From: Pseudomonas paeninsulae
GTDB taxonomy: Bacteria; Pseudomonadota; Gammaproteobacteria; Pseudomonadales; Pseudomonadaceae
Direction of reading: 5' to 3'
DNA: 64,000 nucleotides
NCBI RefSeq assembly: GCF_035621475.1
Contig: NZ_CP141799.1
Span: forward strand, 5,010,501 to 5,074,500
Shown: positions 29,646 to 39,301 of the stretch, one piece after another
How positions within the stretch are numbered: position 1 is the first letter of the stretch
Layout: every line of letters begins with the position of its first letter
The notes under the pieces: generated by a model
What the model was told of the DNA's origin: nothing
The model's database searches: none
What the model saw: the letters and a program-made list of their open reading frames with translations, nothing else
Position numbers and translations under genes: made by a program

Positions 29646-31556
29646 TCAACTGGCCGCTGCCAATTCAGCCTGCAAGGTCTCAAGGGTTTCCAGCGCTTCC
29701 ATCCAGCGCTCTTCCAGGTCGGCTTCATGGCCTTTCAGCTTGGCTTGCTCGGCCAGCGCCTCACGCAACTGATTCTTGCTGGCCGCTTCGTAGATCGCGC
29801 TGTCGCCCAGGCGGGCTTCCACGGCAGCCAGGCGCTCATGCAGCTGGCCGAGTTCCTTCTCCAGCTTGTCGGCCTCACGCTTGAGCGGCGCCAGCTGCTG
29901 GCGTAGTGCCGCAGCGGCCTGGCGCTGGGCGCGCTTGTCGGTTTTATCCAGATTGCTTTCAGTGTTGCTGGCTGGTGCCTGGCGCACACGGTAATCCACC
30001 AACCAGCGTGCGTAGTCCTCGAGATCACCGTCGAACGGCTGCACCCGGCCATCGGCGACCAGGAAGAATTCGTCGGTGGTGCTTTTCAGCAAGTGCCGAT
30101 CGTGCGAGACCACCACCACGGCGCCGGCGAACTCCTGCAGGGCCATGGTCAGCGCCAGGCGCATTTCCAGGTCGAGGTGGTTGGTTGGCTCATCGAGCAG
30201 CAACAGGTTGGGCTTGCCCCAGGCGATCAGGGCCAGGGCCAGGCGCGCTTTTTCGCCCCCGGAAAAATTCAGCACGGGTTCGTCGCAGCGCGGGCCGCGG
30301 AAATCGAAACCGCCGAGGAAATCGCGCAGCGTCTGCTCGCGCTCGGTGGGCGCCAGGCGCTGGAAATGCAGGAGCGGGCTGGCCTTATCGTCGAGGGCGT
30401 CGAGCTGATGCTGGGCAAAATAGCCAACCACCAGGTTCTCGCCAAGCTGCAAGCGGCCGCTGATGGGTTGCAACTCGCCCGCCAGATTCTTGATCAGGGT
30501 CGATTTACCGGCCCCGTTGGGTCCGAGCAAACCCAGGCGCGCACCGGGCGCCAACTGCAGCTTGACCTGTTCGAGCACCACCTTGTCGCCATAACCGAGA
30601 CGGCCTTCGCTCAGGTCCAGAAGCGGACTGGAAATCTTGCTGGCCTCGCGAAAGGTGAAGTCGAACGGCGAGTCGACATGCGCGGCGGACAGCTCTTCCA
30701 TGCGTTCCAGCGCCTTGATCCGGCTCTGCGCCTGGCGCGCCTTGGTCGCCTGGGCCTTGAAGCGGGCGATGTACTTTTCCATGTGCGCGCGCTGCGCCTG
30801 CTGCTTCTCGAACGCCTGCTGCTGCTGAGCCAGGCGCTCGGCGCGGGCGCGCTCGAAGGCCGAGTACCCACCGCGATAGAGGGTCAACTTGCGCTGCTCG
30901 ACGTGCGCGATGTGATCGACCACCGCATCGAGAAAGTCGCGGTCGTGGGAAATCAGCAGCAGGGTGCCTGGATAACTCTGCAACCAGCCTTCCAGCCAGA
31001 GGATCGCATCCAGGTCCAGGTGGTTGGTCGGCTCGTCGAGCAACAACAGGTCGGATGGGCACATCAGCGCCTGGGCCAGGTTCAGGCGCATGCGCCAGCC
31101 TCCGGAAAAATCACCGACGCGGCGGTCCATCTGCGCACTTTCGAAACCCAGGCCGGCGAGCAATTTGCGCGCACGCGCATCGGCAGCATAACCATCGAGG
31201 TTATCCAGCTCGGTATGCAGCCGCGCAATCGCGACGCCATCGTGCGCCGTCTCAGCCACGGCCAGGTCGGCCTGCACCCGGCGCAGTTGTACATCGCCAT
31301 CGAGCACATAGTCCACCGCCTGGCGCTCGACCGCGTCGATCTCCTGACGCATATGGGCAATGCGCCAGTCGGCGGGGATCAGGCAGTCGCCCGCGTCCGC
31401 GCTGAGCTCGCCGCGAAACAAGGCGAACAGGCTGGATTTGCCGGCGCCATTGGCGCCGATCAGGCCGGCTTTTTGGCCGGGATGCAGGGTCAGCTCGGCG
31501 TCTTCTAGCAGACGCTGCGGGCCACGCTGTAAAGTGAGGTTCTGGAGTCGAATCAT
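29646..31556 (-). CDS. yheS: ABC-F family ATPase (YheS-like)
   Basis: A 636-residue cytoplasmic ABC-F protein without membrane part, acting on the ribosome. ATPase 1 has GANGAGKSSLFALF, signature FSGGWRMR and LLLLDEPTNHLD; a linker with Arg/Lys/Gln-rich helices (about 235-310) is the P-site tRNA interacting motif; ATPase 2 has GPNGAGKSTLIKNL and FSGGEKARLAL. A C-terminal coiled coil (~545-630) follows. The start ATG 31556 is where family similarity begins. Divergent from the TIGR02444 gene. Confidence 0.93.
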   Translation of the reverse strand: MIRLQNLTLQRGPQRLLEDAELTLHPGQKAGLIGANGAGKSSLFALFRGELSADAGDCLIPADWRIAHMRQEIDAVERQAVDYVLDGDVQLRRVQADLAVAETAHDGVAIARLHTELDNLDGYAADARARKLLAGLGFESAQMDRRVGDFSGGWRMRLNLAQALMCPSDLLLLDEPTNHLDLDAILWLEGWLQSYPGTLLLISHDRDFLDAVVDHIAHVEQRKLTLYRGGYSAFERARAERLAQQQQAFEKQQAQRAHMEKYIARFKAQATKARQAQSRIKALERMEELSAAHVDSPFDFTFREASKISSPLLDLSEGRLGYGDKVVLEQVKLQLAPGARLGLLGPNGAGKSTLIKNLAGELQPISGRLQLGENLVVGYFAQHQLDALDDKASPLLHFQRLAPTEREQTLRDFLGGFDFRGPRCDEPVLNFSGGEKARLALALIAWGKPNLLLLDEPTNHLDLEMRLALTMALQEFAGAVVVVSHDRHLLKSTTDEFFLVADGRVQPFDGDLEDYARWLVDYRVRQAPASNTESNLDKTDKRAQRQAAAALRQQLAPLKREADKLEKELGQLHERLAAVEARLGDSAIYEAASKNQLREALAEQAKLKGHEADLEERWMEALETLETLQAELAAAS

Positions 31557-31606
31557 AATGGCGGCGGAGTCTACCAGAGTCGCCGGCAGCATACCTGGAA
31601 AGCACC

Positions 31607-32071
31607 ATGCATCCTGACCTGTGGCGTTTCGCCGAAGACCTCTATCGCCGCCCCGGCGTCGAGACCGCCTGCCTGCAATTGCAGGCTCAGGGTAACGATA
31701 TCTGCCTGCTGCTCTGCGGCGCCTGGCTCGGCTGCCGTGGTGTGGCCTGCAGCGCCGAACGAGCCGACTGCTTGCGCGCCATAGCCCAGCCCTGGCAGCG
31801 CGAGGTGGTCAGTGCGCTCAGGCACGTCCGCCAGCAATGGCGCGCAGCCGCTCACCACGACAGCGCTCTGGCGGCGCTGCGCGAGCAGATCAAACAGCTT
31901 GAACTGGCGGCCGAACGCGAACTGCTGCAACGCCTGGCGTCATGCGGCCATGACTGGCCAGGCGATACTGCCGAAGACATACATGACTGGCTGCACTCGC
32001 TGGCCTTTGTGACCACGGCAGCCGACCGCGACGCACTGCATCTGCTGCACGCCGCAGCCCGACAAGTTTAG
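31607..32071 (+). CDS. TIGR02444 family protein (DUF2390)
   Basis: A 154-residue mostly helical protein of the TIGR02444/DUF2390 family. MHPDLWRFAEDLYRRPGVET and QLQAQGNDICLLLCGAWLG are the family hallmark segments. No function is known. It is divergent from the ABC-F gene and its last four bases overlap the end of convergent algP; this neighbourhood is conserved in Pseudomonas. Confidence 0.87.
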   Translation: MHPDLWRFAEDLYRRPGVETACLQLQAQGNDICLLLCGAWLGCRGVACSAERADCLRAIAQPWQREVVSALRHVRQQWRAAAHHDSALAALREQIKQLELAAERELLQRLASCGHDWPGDTAEDIHDWLHSLAFVTTAADRDALHLLHAAARQV

Positions 32072-33021
32072 GACGCTTTAGGCGGGGCGCTGCCTGCAGG
32101 TACCGCAGTGGCTGCAACGGGCTCTGCCGGCGAGCCGACAACCGGGGTTGCCGCCGCGGGCTTAGCAACCGCTGGCTTTTTCGCCGCGGGTTTGACTGCA
32201 GCTTTAACCGCAGGCTTCGCCACTGGCTTACTCGCCGCTTTGCTTGCCACGGGCTTGGCTGCCACAGGCTTGGCCGTGCTGGTGGCAAGCGGCTTCTTCG
32301 CTACCGGCTTGGCCGGTGCCTTGGCAACTGGCTTGGCGGCCGCAGGAGCAGCTACTGGCTTCGCCGCGGGCTTAAGCGGTGTCTTGCCGGTTGGCTTGGC
32401 TGCCGCGCCTGCTGGTTTACTTGCCGCGGCTTTACTGGCAACCGGCTTGGCGACAGCTTTGACTGCAGGCTTGGCTGCGGGCTTAGCCACAGGCTTGCTA
32501 ACAGCCTTGGCAGGCGCTTTGCTCGCCGCCGGCCTGGAAGTGGCCTTGGCTACCGGCGTTTTGGCAGCGACCGGCTTGGCTGCTGGCTTGACGAGAACGG
32601 GCTTGGCTTCATTGCGGCCGAGGGCCTTGCTGGCAGCCACCTTGACCTTGCCTACACCCTGGGCGAGCTTCAGGCTTTCCTGCGCGTCGCGCTTGAGACC
32701 GACGATATAATTGCGGGTCTCGCTCTGCCGGTCCTTGAGGGTATCGAGCAAATCTTCCAGCTCGCCCACCGCATCCTTGGCCTTGGCCTGCGCCTTGGCC
32801 TTGCCCGCCACCGCAGCATCCTGCAATCTGACGCGGGCGTTATGCAGCTTTTCCTGGGCCTTGCCGCGCTGCTTCTCCAGCTTGCCGAGCAGCTTTTCAG
32901 CTTCGATCAACGCTCGCGAACACGCATCCTCAAGATGCTCGAGCAAGCTGCTGGAGAGTTGATGGAGCAGGTGCAGCGGGGTACTTACCGATTTCTTCTT
33001 GGTGTTCTTTTTGGCCGACAT
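32068..33021 (-). CDS. algP: Histone-like alginate regulator AlgP (AlgR3)
   Basis: A 317-residue protein with two parts. Residues 1-130 are a charged helical domain (LHQLSSSLLEHLEDACSRAL onward). From about 130 to the end it is made of repeats of the type KPxAKPVA, like eukaryotic histone H1 tails, which should bind DNA or RNA without sequence preference. In P. aeruginosa AlgP was tied to algD expression. The repeat DNA is prone to slippage, so length varies between strains. The ATG at 33021 is preferred over one 30 bases upstream because MSAKKNTKKK is the family start. Confidence 0.92.
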   Translation of the reverse strand: MSAKKNTKKKSVSTPLHLLHQLSSSLLEHLEDACSRALIEAEKLLGKLEKQRGKAQEKLHNARVRLQDAAVAGKAKAQAKAKDAVGELEDLLDTLKDRQSETRNYIVGLKRDAQESLKLAQGVGKVKVAASKALGRNEAKPVLVKPAAKPVAAKTPVAKATSRPAASKAPAKAVSKPVAKPAAKPAVKAVAKPVASKAAASKPAGAAAKPTGKTPLKPAAKPVAAPAAAKPVAKAPAKPVAKKPLATSTAKPVAAKPVASKAASKPVAKPAVKAAVKPAAKKPAVAKPAAATPVVGSPAEPVAATAVPAGSAPPKAS

Positions 33022-33436
33022 GGCGCGCCTCCGGGCGGATGTAGATGCCACTCATACTAGCAGCCTGTCGGAGAATAGTAATTGGCTCGAAATTGTAGGC
33101 AGGCGCCGAGGAACGCAGCCCAATCAAATCTTCCTGCTCGCGTTCACGCTGCGCTGCCTGCGTGGCTTCCGCCTAGGATCTGGATCTGGGAGAACGCTTA
33201 AGCCAGGGAGTCCGAAAGGTCGAACGCACCAAGCGACTGCTTGAGGGAATTGACAGGCAGCTGGCTGCGACAGAACAAACACTCGCGCCAACCAGAGCGG
33301 CGGAAACCGCATCCCCGCCAAAGCGAAGACCAAGCCCCGCTTGCTCAAGAGGGGCACGCTGGCACCTGATGGTCGAGCCGACGTGGCTCGACAGCATCGA
33401 CCGAGGCCCTACTGGCAGGCGGTTGAAAGTCGCCTG
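33022..33436. other. Intergenic region between algP and algQ
   Basis: About 415 bases. One plus-strand frame from about 33175 reads DLDLGERLSQGVRKVERTKR and LLEGIDRQLAATEQTLAP and stays open to TAG near 33438, looking like a worn coiled-coil fragment, but it has no start signal and no match I recognise. The promoter of algP should lie near 33030-33120. Confidence 0.45.
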
Positions 33437-33919
33437 CTAGAGTACGGGAGCCGGGACCGAAGCCAGCTGCTGATGCGCGTTATGCAGCACTTCGATCAGG
33501 CAGTCTTCCAGCTCGAACCGCTCATGCAGCAACGGCCCCAAGCGCTGGAGTTCTTCGCCCAGGGACACGCTATCGTGGCAATCGCCATTGTCGCAGCGGT
33601 CGTTGAACGTCAGAGCGACCTCGGTGATCACTTCGATACGTGGGTAGATCTGCTTGGCCAGGTCGAGGCCACGCTGATCGCCAAAGGCCTTGGCTTCATT
33701 GGTCAGCTGTTCATAGACCTCGAAATGCCCGGCGGACACGTAGTCGACCAGAATTTCGCAGAACCTCTGCAAGGCTTGCGCATTGGTAATGGGTGCTTGT
33801 GGGGAATTGCTAATGGCCGTGTAGGCACTCACCAATTCCTGGCGCTCCTGCAACCAGCGATCGATCAGCAGGTGAACACCACCCCAACGTTCCTGGGCGT
33901 TCTGACAACTATCGAGCAT
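33437..33919 (-). CDS. algQ: Anti-sigma-70 factor AlgQ (Rsd homologue)
   Basis: A 160-residue Rsd/AlgQ protein. It binds region 4 of RpoD and frees RNA polymerase for alternative sigma factors; in P. aeruginosa it affects alginate and other virulence traits. [20 protein letters not shown] with [10 protein letters not shown] and the C-terminal [18 protein letters not shown] are family signatures. The fold is a helical bundle. Placed between algP and the heme/alg cluster as in P. aeruginosa. Confidence 0.95.
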   Translation of the reverse strand: MLDSCQNAQERWGGVHLLIDRWLQERQELVSAYTAISNSPQAPITNAQALQRFCEILVDYVSAGHFEVYEQLTNEAKAFGDQRGLDLAKQIYPRIEVITEVALTFNDRCDNGDCHDSVSLGEELQRLGPLLHERFELEDCLIEVLHNAHQQLASVPAPVL

Positions 33920-34309
33920 GATGGCCTCACTTCCCTTATCGGTATTTCTGTTATACGTCCGATCCGAGACGGTTTTTTGTCAATCGGCAGATGGTCTTGG
34001 AAAAGCGACCGAAAACGGCAACTTTCGGCGGTGCTTGCGAGCCAGATTATGCTCGCGAACCTGCGCCATCAAGGCGCTCGGTCGAGAAAATTTCATACGA
34101 GCGTTTAATCGGCGTCCCGCACAGCGTCTGGCCTGGAGAAACTCAGCCAAACCCCACTCGACGCTTGCTTGCACTACAACATATGCAGACCAACTTGCAC
34201 AGCATGGGTTGAATAATCAGGCCCATCCCATGATCAACATCAAGCGGATCGACATACTATCGGCCGCGATGCGTCTCTGCCCCCGCCAACACCTGGGAAA
34301 ATCCGCCTA
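33920..34309. other. Intergenic region between algQ and hemY, with an unassigned ORF
   Basis: About 390 bases that are less GC-rich than the genes around. A plus-strand frame 33991-34212 codes 73 residues (MVLEKRPKTATFGGACEPDY and on) with no ribosome site and no known family. Pseudomonas relatives may carry a dsbB-type gene here, which is absent. The algQ promoter should lie in 33920-34020. Confidence 0.4.
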
Positions 34310-35557
34310 TCAGCTGGCGACTGGTGCAGGTAAAGGCAGGCTGTTCAGGCGTTGATCGAGTAGCCCCAGCCCTTCCTGAAACAATCGATTGCTCTGCTCG
34401 GTTTCGCCCAGTCGGGCCAGCAGGCGTGCCAATTCCGCACAGGTTTCCGGGTGGCGCTGAAACACCAGGCTAGTCTCGAAATATTCTTTGGCCTTGCCCC
34501 ATAACTGGCACTGCAAACACAGCCGACCCAGTGTCAGCAACAAGCCCGCATCACTCGGGTGCTGCTTCAACCAACCCTCGGCCGCTTGCAACTGGCGCGC
34601 AGGGTCGCGCCCGCGCAGCAAGCCATAGAGTCGCACCAGGCGACTGTCATAGCTGCGCTTGAGCGCCGTATGCAGTAATTCTTCGGCTTCAGGCTCTGCG
34701 CCCAGCACACGCAAACGCTCGGCATAGACAGCCAGCAACTCCGGCTCCTGGCGGTGCGCCGCTGACAGTTGCTGCCAGGCTTGCGCCAGCGCCGCCAAAG
34801 CATCCTGCCCGCCGCCTTCGTCAATCCGACCGGCATCCGCCAGCCGGCCACTCCAGGCCTGCCGCTCGAGCTCGGCCAACTGAGCATCAGCGAGAACCTT
34901 GTCCTTGCGCAATTCCGGCAACAAGCCGAGCAACGCCGACCAATCGCCACGCTGCACATACAGCTGCTGCAGCTGACGCAGTACCAGTTGGTGGTGGGGA
35001 TGGCGCTCGCTCATCACCTGCAAGGTCTCCAGCGCCGCATCGGCTTGACCGCGCGCCAATTGCAATTCGGCATGGGTCAGGGCGATGGCCAGCTCGGCTT
35101 GCGGCTGCCGCGTGAGCGCCTGCTCCAGCAACTGATCACTGTCTTCCGCCTGCCCCAGTTGATGCGCGGCACGAGCGGCACCCAGGTAATAGGCCAGAGG
35201 TTGCTCCTCGCCTGCGGCGGCTCGGCGCAAATGGCGCAAGGCCGGCGCCCAACGACCTTCGGCCAGATCGAGAAAACCCTGCTCGCGGGCCAGACGCACG
35301 CGGCGACGGCCATGCAGACGCGACCAGGGATTGACCAGCCCGCCCGAGGTGACCACCAGGCGCAGCATCAAACGCAGCAGATAGAGCGATAGCCAGACTA
35401 ACGCGACCAACGCCAGGAAAGCCCACAAGCTCGACTCGTAGCGAAAGCCCTGGTAGGCGAACAACACGTAGCCCTTGTGTTCGGCTACTGCCAGGGCGAG
35501 CAATGCCAGCCCCGCAGCGACCGCCAGCACGACGAGCAGCAGATAAACACGCTTCAT
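34310..35557 (-). CDS. hemY: HemY, TPR membrane protein of the heme operon
   Basis: A 415-residue inner-membrane protein: two N-terminal helices ([20 protein letters not shown] and a second near 45-65) anchor a long TPR domain with helix pairs from about 95 to 390 (for example RWAPALRHLRRAAA and AYYLGAAR types). It is not a protoporphyrinogen oxidase, in spite of the shared name. It starts 4 bases inside the hemDX end, so translation is coupled. The role in late heme synthesis is poorly known. Confidence 0.93.
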   Translation of the reverse strand: MKRVYLLLVVLAVAAGLALLALAVAEHKGYVLFAYQGFRYESSLWAFLALVALVWLSLYLLRLMLRLVVTSGGLVNPWSRLHGRRRVRLAREQGFLDLAEGRWAPALRHLRRAAAGEEQPLAYYLGAARAAHQLGQAEDSDQLLEQALTRQPQAELAIALTHAELQLARGQADAALETLQVMSERHPHHQLVLRQLQQLYVQRGDWSALLGLLPELRKDKVLADAQLAELERQAWSGRLADAGRIDEGGGQDALAALAQAWQQLSAAHRQEPELLAVYAERLRVLGAEPEAEELLHTALKRSYDSRLVRLYGLLRGRDPARQLQAAEGWLKQHPSDAGLLLTLGRLCLQCQLWGKAKEYFETSLVFQRHPETCAELARLLARLGETEQSNRLFQEGLGLLDQRLNSLPLPAPVAS

Positions 35558-37491
35558 GGGCGAGCCTCCTCCACGTTCGGCAGCGCTTCTGCCGGTGCGT
35601 CACGCTCTAGCTGCGCCCGGGCCGTCTGCTTGCGCTGGATATAGGCCTGCACCGCGTTGAGCGAACCACTCAGGTCTGGCGCGGCCACCTCGATCGGTTG
35701 CTCGAGCAACTCCTCGATGCGTGCACGCAAGGCACGACTACTGGGATTGTCCAGATCGAAATGCGCATCCAGCACCTCGCGCGCCTGCACCAGCGACTGC
35801 CGATATACCGGGGTCTGCCCGTGCAACGCCGCCCACTGCGCCTGCTCCAGGGCCAGGCTGAGGGCCAGGCGCACCTGCGTCAGACTCTGCCCGGCGAGCA
35901 ACGGCCGAATATTCTGATCGGCGTTGAAGTCGATGCGGAAATACTGCGACAGGGTCTCGAGCCACTCCGCCCACCAACTGCTGCCATCGCCCTCGGCGGC
36001 CAGATCACTGAGTACCCCACCGGAACTGACGAAGGTTGGGTTCAGCGCATGCAATTGCGCCACCTGCTCACGCAACGCCGCCAGCTGGAGGAACAACCCG
36101 GTGCGATCGGGATTGACGGTTGCGCGCAATGCCTCGAGGCTCTTGGCCAATTGCTCGCGCGCCGCGAAAGCGGCGGGATCGTCCTGCCCGCGGAGAATCT
36201 CGTCGGCGCCCTGCACCAAGGCTTCGGCACTGTCGATATCCTGCAAGGCCGACAGGCGCAGACTGGCAAGGCGCAACAAATGCTCGGCCTCGGCCAGCCG
36301 CCAATCCTGGCGGCTGGCGCCGAGGACCGTCTCCAGGCGCTGATTGAGCAGCTGCTGATCGCCTTGCAACTGCGCGACCAGACGGCGGCGAGCATCCAGT
36401 TCATCGGCATCGGGCAATTGCTGCAAGCGAGCATCCAGTCCCTGGGTGCGCTGGGCCAAGACTTCGGTCTGACTGCGCGCCTCCGCCAATTGACTGAGCT
36501 GCTGCTGGTCGCGCACCTCCAGATTGCGCAATTGCCATAAGCTCCAGCCACCCACCGCCACACCCACCGCGCCCAACAACAGTGCCAGCAAGGCCAGGCT
36601 ATTGCCGCGTGAGGGTGATTTTTCCGCAGGGGCTGGCGGTGTAACAGCAGGCGCCTCCGCTGTTGGCTGCTCTTGTTCTTTCGGGCTAGTCGCTTCGCTC
36701 ACGTATCCATCCTTTGCATCAGAGGTCGGGGCAGGTTGCGCCTGCAACGCCGCCAACAACGCCACGGCATTCGCGCCACGGCAGTCCACAATACTTTCGG
36801 CGCCAGCAACACGCGCCTGTTCAGCCACCCGCGGGCTAGGTACGAACAAGGGTAGTCGAGCCAGCGATGGCCAGTGCTCGCCCGCCAACTCAAGCAGATG
36901 GCTAAAGCCCTGCCCACTGCTGACCACCAGGCCATTCAAGCGTTCCGCCTGCACCCGTTCGGCAAGTGCCGCTGACGGATAGTGCGGCAACAATCGACGG
37001 TACAGTGACAGATAGTCGACCGCCACACCCTGGTCGCGCAAGCGCTCGGCGAGTAGCTCCCGGCCGCCCTCGCCGCGCAGAATCAGCACGCGAGGAGTGA
37101 GCGCCGCAGCCAGCGCCTGCTGCAGCTGCGGCAGCGCGAGCAAAGCCTCGCTGTCATCGCCATGCGCGGGGTAATGCACGGTCAGACCATAGTGCTCGAG
37201 GATTTCGGCGGTGGCTGCACCGACACTGAACCAGGGCTGCTCGGTCGGCGGTTGCGCCCGGTAACGGTCGAGCAACTCCAGGCCAAGCCGGGCGGCCGGT
37301 TTGCTCACCGCAATCACCGCGCAGTAGCGATCAAGCTCGAGGATGGTCGCGCGCTGCTCCGGCGTCTCGGCCAGGGCCTCGATCGCCAGCAGCGGCAGGC
37401 TGCTGCTGTAGATCCCCTGTTCGGCCAGGGTCGTGGCCAGGGCCGCGCACTCCTCGGCCGGGCGGGTCAACAGCAAGCGCCAGTTGCTCAC
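35554..37491 (-). CDS. hemD: Fused uroporphyrinogen-III synthase (HemD) and HemX membrane protein
   Basis: A 645-residue frame. Residues 1-250 are HemD ([50 protein letters not shown]), which closes hydroxymethylbilane to uroporphyrinogen III. From about 264 comes HemX: a Pro/Ala-rich cytoplasmic linker, one membrane helix (~300-320), and a coiled-coil periplasmic domain. In P. aeruginosa these are two genes. At the junction GTG 36702-36700 has AAGGA seven bases before it, so free HemX could also be made. hemC overlaps the start by 4 bases, hemY the end by 4. Confidence 0.92.
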   Translation of the reverse strand: MSNWRLLLTRPAEECAALATTLAEQGIYSSSLPLLAIEALAETPEQRATILELDRYCAVIAVSKPAARLGLELLDRYRAQPPTEQPWFSVGAATAEILEHYGLTVHYPAHGDDSEALLALPQLQQALAAALTPRVLILRGEGGRELLAERLRDQGVAVDYLSLYRRLLPHYPSAALAERVQAERLNGLVVSSGQGFSHLLELAGEHWPSLARLPLFVPSPRVAEQARVAGAESIVDCRGANAVALLAALQAQPAPTSDAKDGYVSEATSPKEQEQPTAEAPAVTPPAPAEKSPSRGNSLALLALLLGAVGVAVGGWSLWQLRNLEVRDQQQLSQLAEARSQTEVLAQRTQGLDARLQQLPDADELDARRRLVAQLQGDQQLLNQRLETVLGASRQDWRLAEAEHLLRLASLRLSALQDIDSAEALVQGADEILRGQDDPAAFAAREQLAKSLEALRATVNPDRTGLFLQLAALREQVAQLHALNPTFVSSGGVLSDLAAEGDGSSWWAEWLETLSQYFRIDFNADQNIRPLLAGQSLTQVRLALSLALEQAQWAALHGQTPVYRQSLVQAREVLDAHFDLDNPSSRALRARIEELLEQPIEVAAPDLSGSLNAVQAYIQRKQTARAQLERDAPAEALPNVEEARP

Positions 37492-38426
37492 TCGGCATCG
37501 GCCTCAGCGTAGACAGCCTGCAAAATCTCCGCGGCACCCTGCGCCAGCAGCGCCTCGGCGACTTGCACACCGAGTTGCTCGGCCTGCGCCGCCGGCGCGC
37601 GACTTTCTGCACACAGCAGCACGCCACCATCGGGCTGACCAACCAGGCCGCGCAACCACAATTGCTCGCCTTCAAGCACCGCATAGCAGGCGATCGGCAC
37701 CTGGCAGCCACCATTGAGCCGCTTGTTCAGTGCCCGCTCGGCGGTGACGCGCAAGGCCGTCTCGTGATGATTCAATACTGCCAGCAAGGCATGGATCTCG
37801 GTATCGGCGCGGCGGCACTCGATCCCGACCGCACCCTGCCCTCCCGCCGGCAGGCTGTCTTCGACACTGATGGAGGCGCGAATACGCGCAGCAAAGCCCA
37901 GACGAATCAGGCCAGCGGCGGCGAGGATAATGGCGTCGTACTCACCCGCATCCAGCTTGGCCAGGCGGGTATTGACGTTGCCACGCAGAAACTGGATTTT
38001 CAGGTCGGGTCGCCGGGCCAGTATCTGCGCCTGGCGACGCAAACTGGAGGTCCCGACCACGCTGCCGGCTGGCAGGGCATCGAGGCTGTCGAAACTGTTG
38101 GAGACGAAGGCATCGCGCGGGTCCTCGCGCTCGCAGATGCAGAACAGGCCCAGGCCTGCGGGGAAGTCCATGGGCACATCCTTCATCGAATGCACGGCGA
38201 TGTCGGCCTCATTCTCGAGCAGGGCGGTTTCCAGTTCTTTGACGAACAAGCCCTTGCCACCGATTTTCGCCAGCGGCGCATCGAGCAACTTGTCGCCGCG
38301 ACTGACCATCGGCACCAAGCTGACTTTCAGACCAGGGTGAGCCAACTCCAGGCGGGCTTTAACGTGTTCGGCCTGCCACAGGGCCAGGGCGCTTTTACGG
38401 GTGGCGATACGAATTTCGCGGGACAT
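37488..38426 (-). CDS. hemC: Porphobilinogen deaminase (hydroxymethylbilane synthase)
   Basis: A 312-residue HemC that links four porphobilinogens. Seen are [17 protein letters not shown] (residues 5-21), the substrate loop [24 protein letters not shown] and the cofactor cysteine in [13 protein letters not shown] (Cys near 243). The frame is open 99 bases further upstream, but ATG 38426 gives the family N-terminus. It follows algR and couples to hemD through a 4-base overlap. Confidence 0.96.
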   Translation of the reverse strand: MSREIRIATRKSALALWQAEHVKARLELAHPGLKVSLVPMVSRGDKLLDAPLAKIGGKGLFVKELETALLENEADIAVHSMKDVPMDFPAGLGLFCICEREDPRDAFVSNSFDSLDALPAGSVVGTSSLRRQAQILARRPDLKIQFLRGNVNTRLAKLDAGEYDAIILAAAGLIRLGFAARIRASISVEDSLPAGGQGAVGIECRRADTEIHALLAVLNHHETALRVTAERALNKRLNGGCQVPIACYAVLEGEQLWLRGLVGQPDGGVLLCAESRAPAAQAEQLGVQVAEALLAQGAAEILQAVYAEADAE

Positions 38427-38554
38427 GGGCAATTCCAGAAAACGAACTGCCTGGAATAATAACAGGGGCCGCACAGCGGGTGGGGGACGGCGTGTGGAAT
38501 GCAGAGCATGCGCCCCACGCCTCATGCCCTTCCCGACCCACTCGCCGACAAACC

Positions 38555-39301
38555 CTACAAGCTGTTCATCAGCTTGCGCACCCCGGCCACATGCCGGCGG
38601 CTGACGATCAGCGCGTCGCCATTAAGACCTTTGAGGAATAGCTGAAAGTGCCCGATCGGGGTGCGCTGCAAGCGTTCGATGCGTTCACGGGCGACCAGGG
38701 CATTGCGATGGATGCGCACGAAGCGATCACCAAACTCGTCTTCCAGCGCCTTGAGCGGCTCGTCCAGCAGCACTTCGCCGCCAGCATGGCGCAGGGTCAC
38801 GTATTTATGATCGGCGATGAAGAAGATCACCTCATCGAGCGGAATCAACTCGATGCCTTTACGGGTGCGCGCACTGATATGGCTGCGCGGGCCGACGCCG
38901 CTCTCGGCCGCGGGACGAGTCAGGGCAGCGAGTTGCACCCGGTTTGGCCGCTCGGCCTTTTTCAGCGCCTCACTGAGATGCTCAGCGCGCACCGGTTTGA
39001 CCAGGTAGCCCACCGCGCTGACCTTGAACGCCTCCAGGGCGAATTCGTCATGGGCCGTGCAGAAAATCACTGCGGGCGGCGCTTCACGCTCGCAAAGCTT
39101 GGCGGCGACCTGCAAGCCATCCAAGCCCGGCATGCGGATATCCAGTAACACGACATCCGGCTTCAGGCTGTCGATCAGAGTCAGGGCCTCTTCGCCATTG
39201 CTCGCAGACGGCTCGAGGACACGGTAGCCATCGAGCTCGCCGACCATACGGCTGAGGCGCTCGCGAGCCAGGGGTTCATCATCGACGATCAGGACATTCA
39301 T
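38555..39301 (-). CDS. algR: Response regulator AlgR (LytTR class)
   Basis: A 248-residue regulator. The receiver domain (1-120) has acidic DDE at 7-9, phospho-site Asp54 in [11 protein letters not shown], and Lys in [10 protein letters not shown]. The C-terminal LytTR DNA-binding domain (~145-248) has [20 protein letters not shown] and [18 protein letters not shown]. In P. aeruginosa AlgR controls alginate, type IV pili, rhamnolipid and cyanide genes. ATG 39301 overlaps the algZ stop by 4 bases. It is read together with algZ and probably runs into hemC. Confidence 0.95.
   Translation of the reverse strand: MNVLIVDDEPLARERLSRMVGELDGYRVLEPSASNGEEALTLIDSLKPDVVLLDIRMPGLDGLQVAAKLCEREAPPAVIFCTAHDEFALEAFKVSAVGYLVKPVRAEHLSEALKKAERPNRVQLAALTRPAAESGVGPRSHISARTRKGIELIPLDEVIFFIADHKYVTLRHAGGEVLLDEPLKALEDEFGDRFVRIHRNALVARERIERLQRTPIGHFQLFLKGLNGDALIVSRRHVAGVRKLMNSL

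Noticed and set aside
32100..32600. Possible CRISPR or satellite array
   Set aside because: The repeats are short, in frame and code the Lys-Pro-Ala tail of AlgP; there are no unique spacers.
34230..34355. Small ORF MINIKRIDILSAAMRLCPRQ overlapping the hemY end
   Set aside because: No ribosome site, overlaps hemY, and no conserved features.
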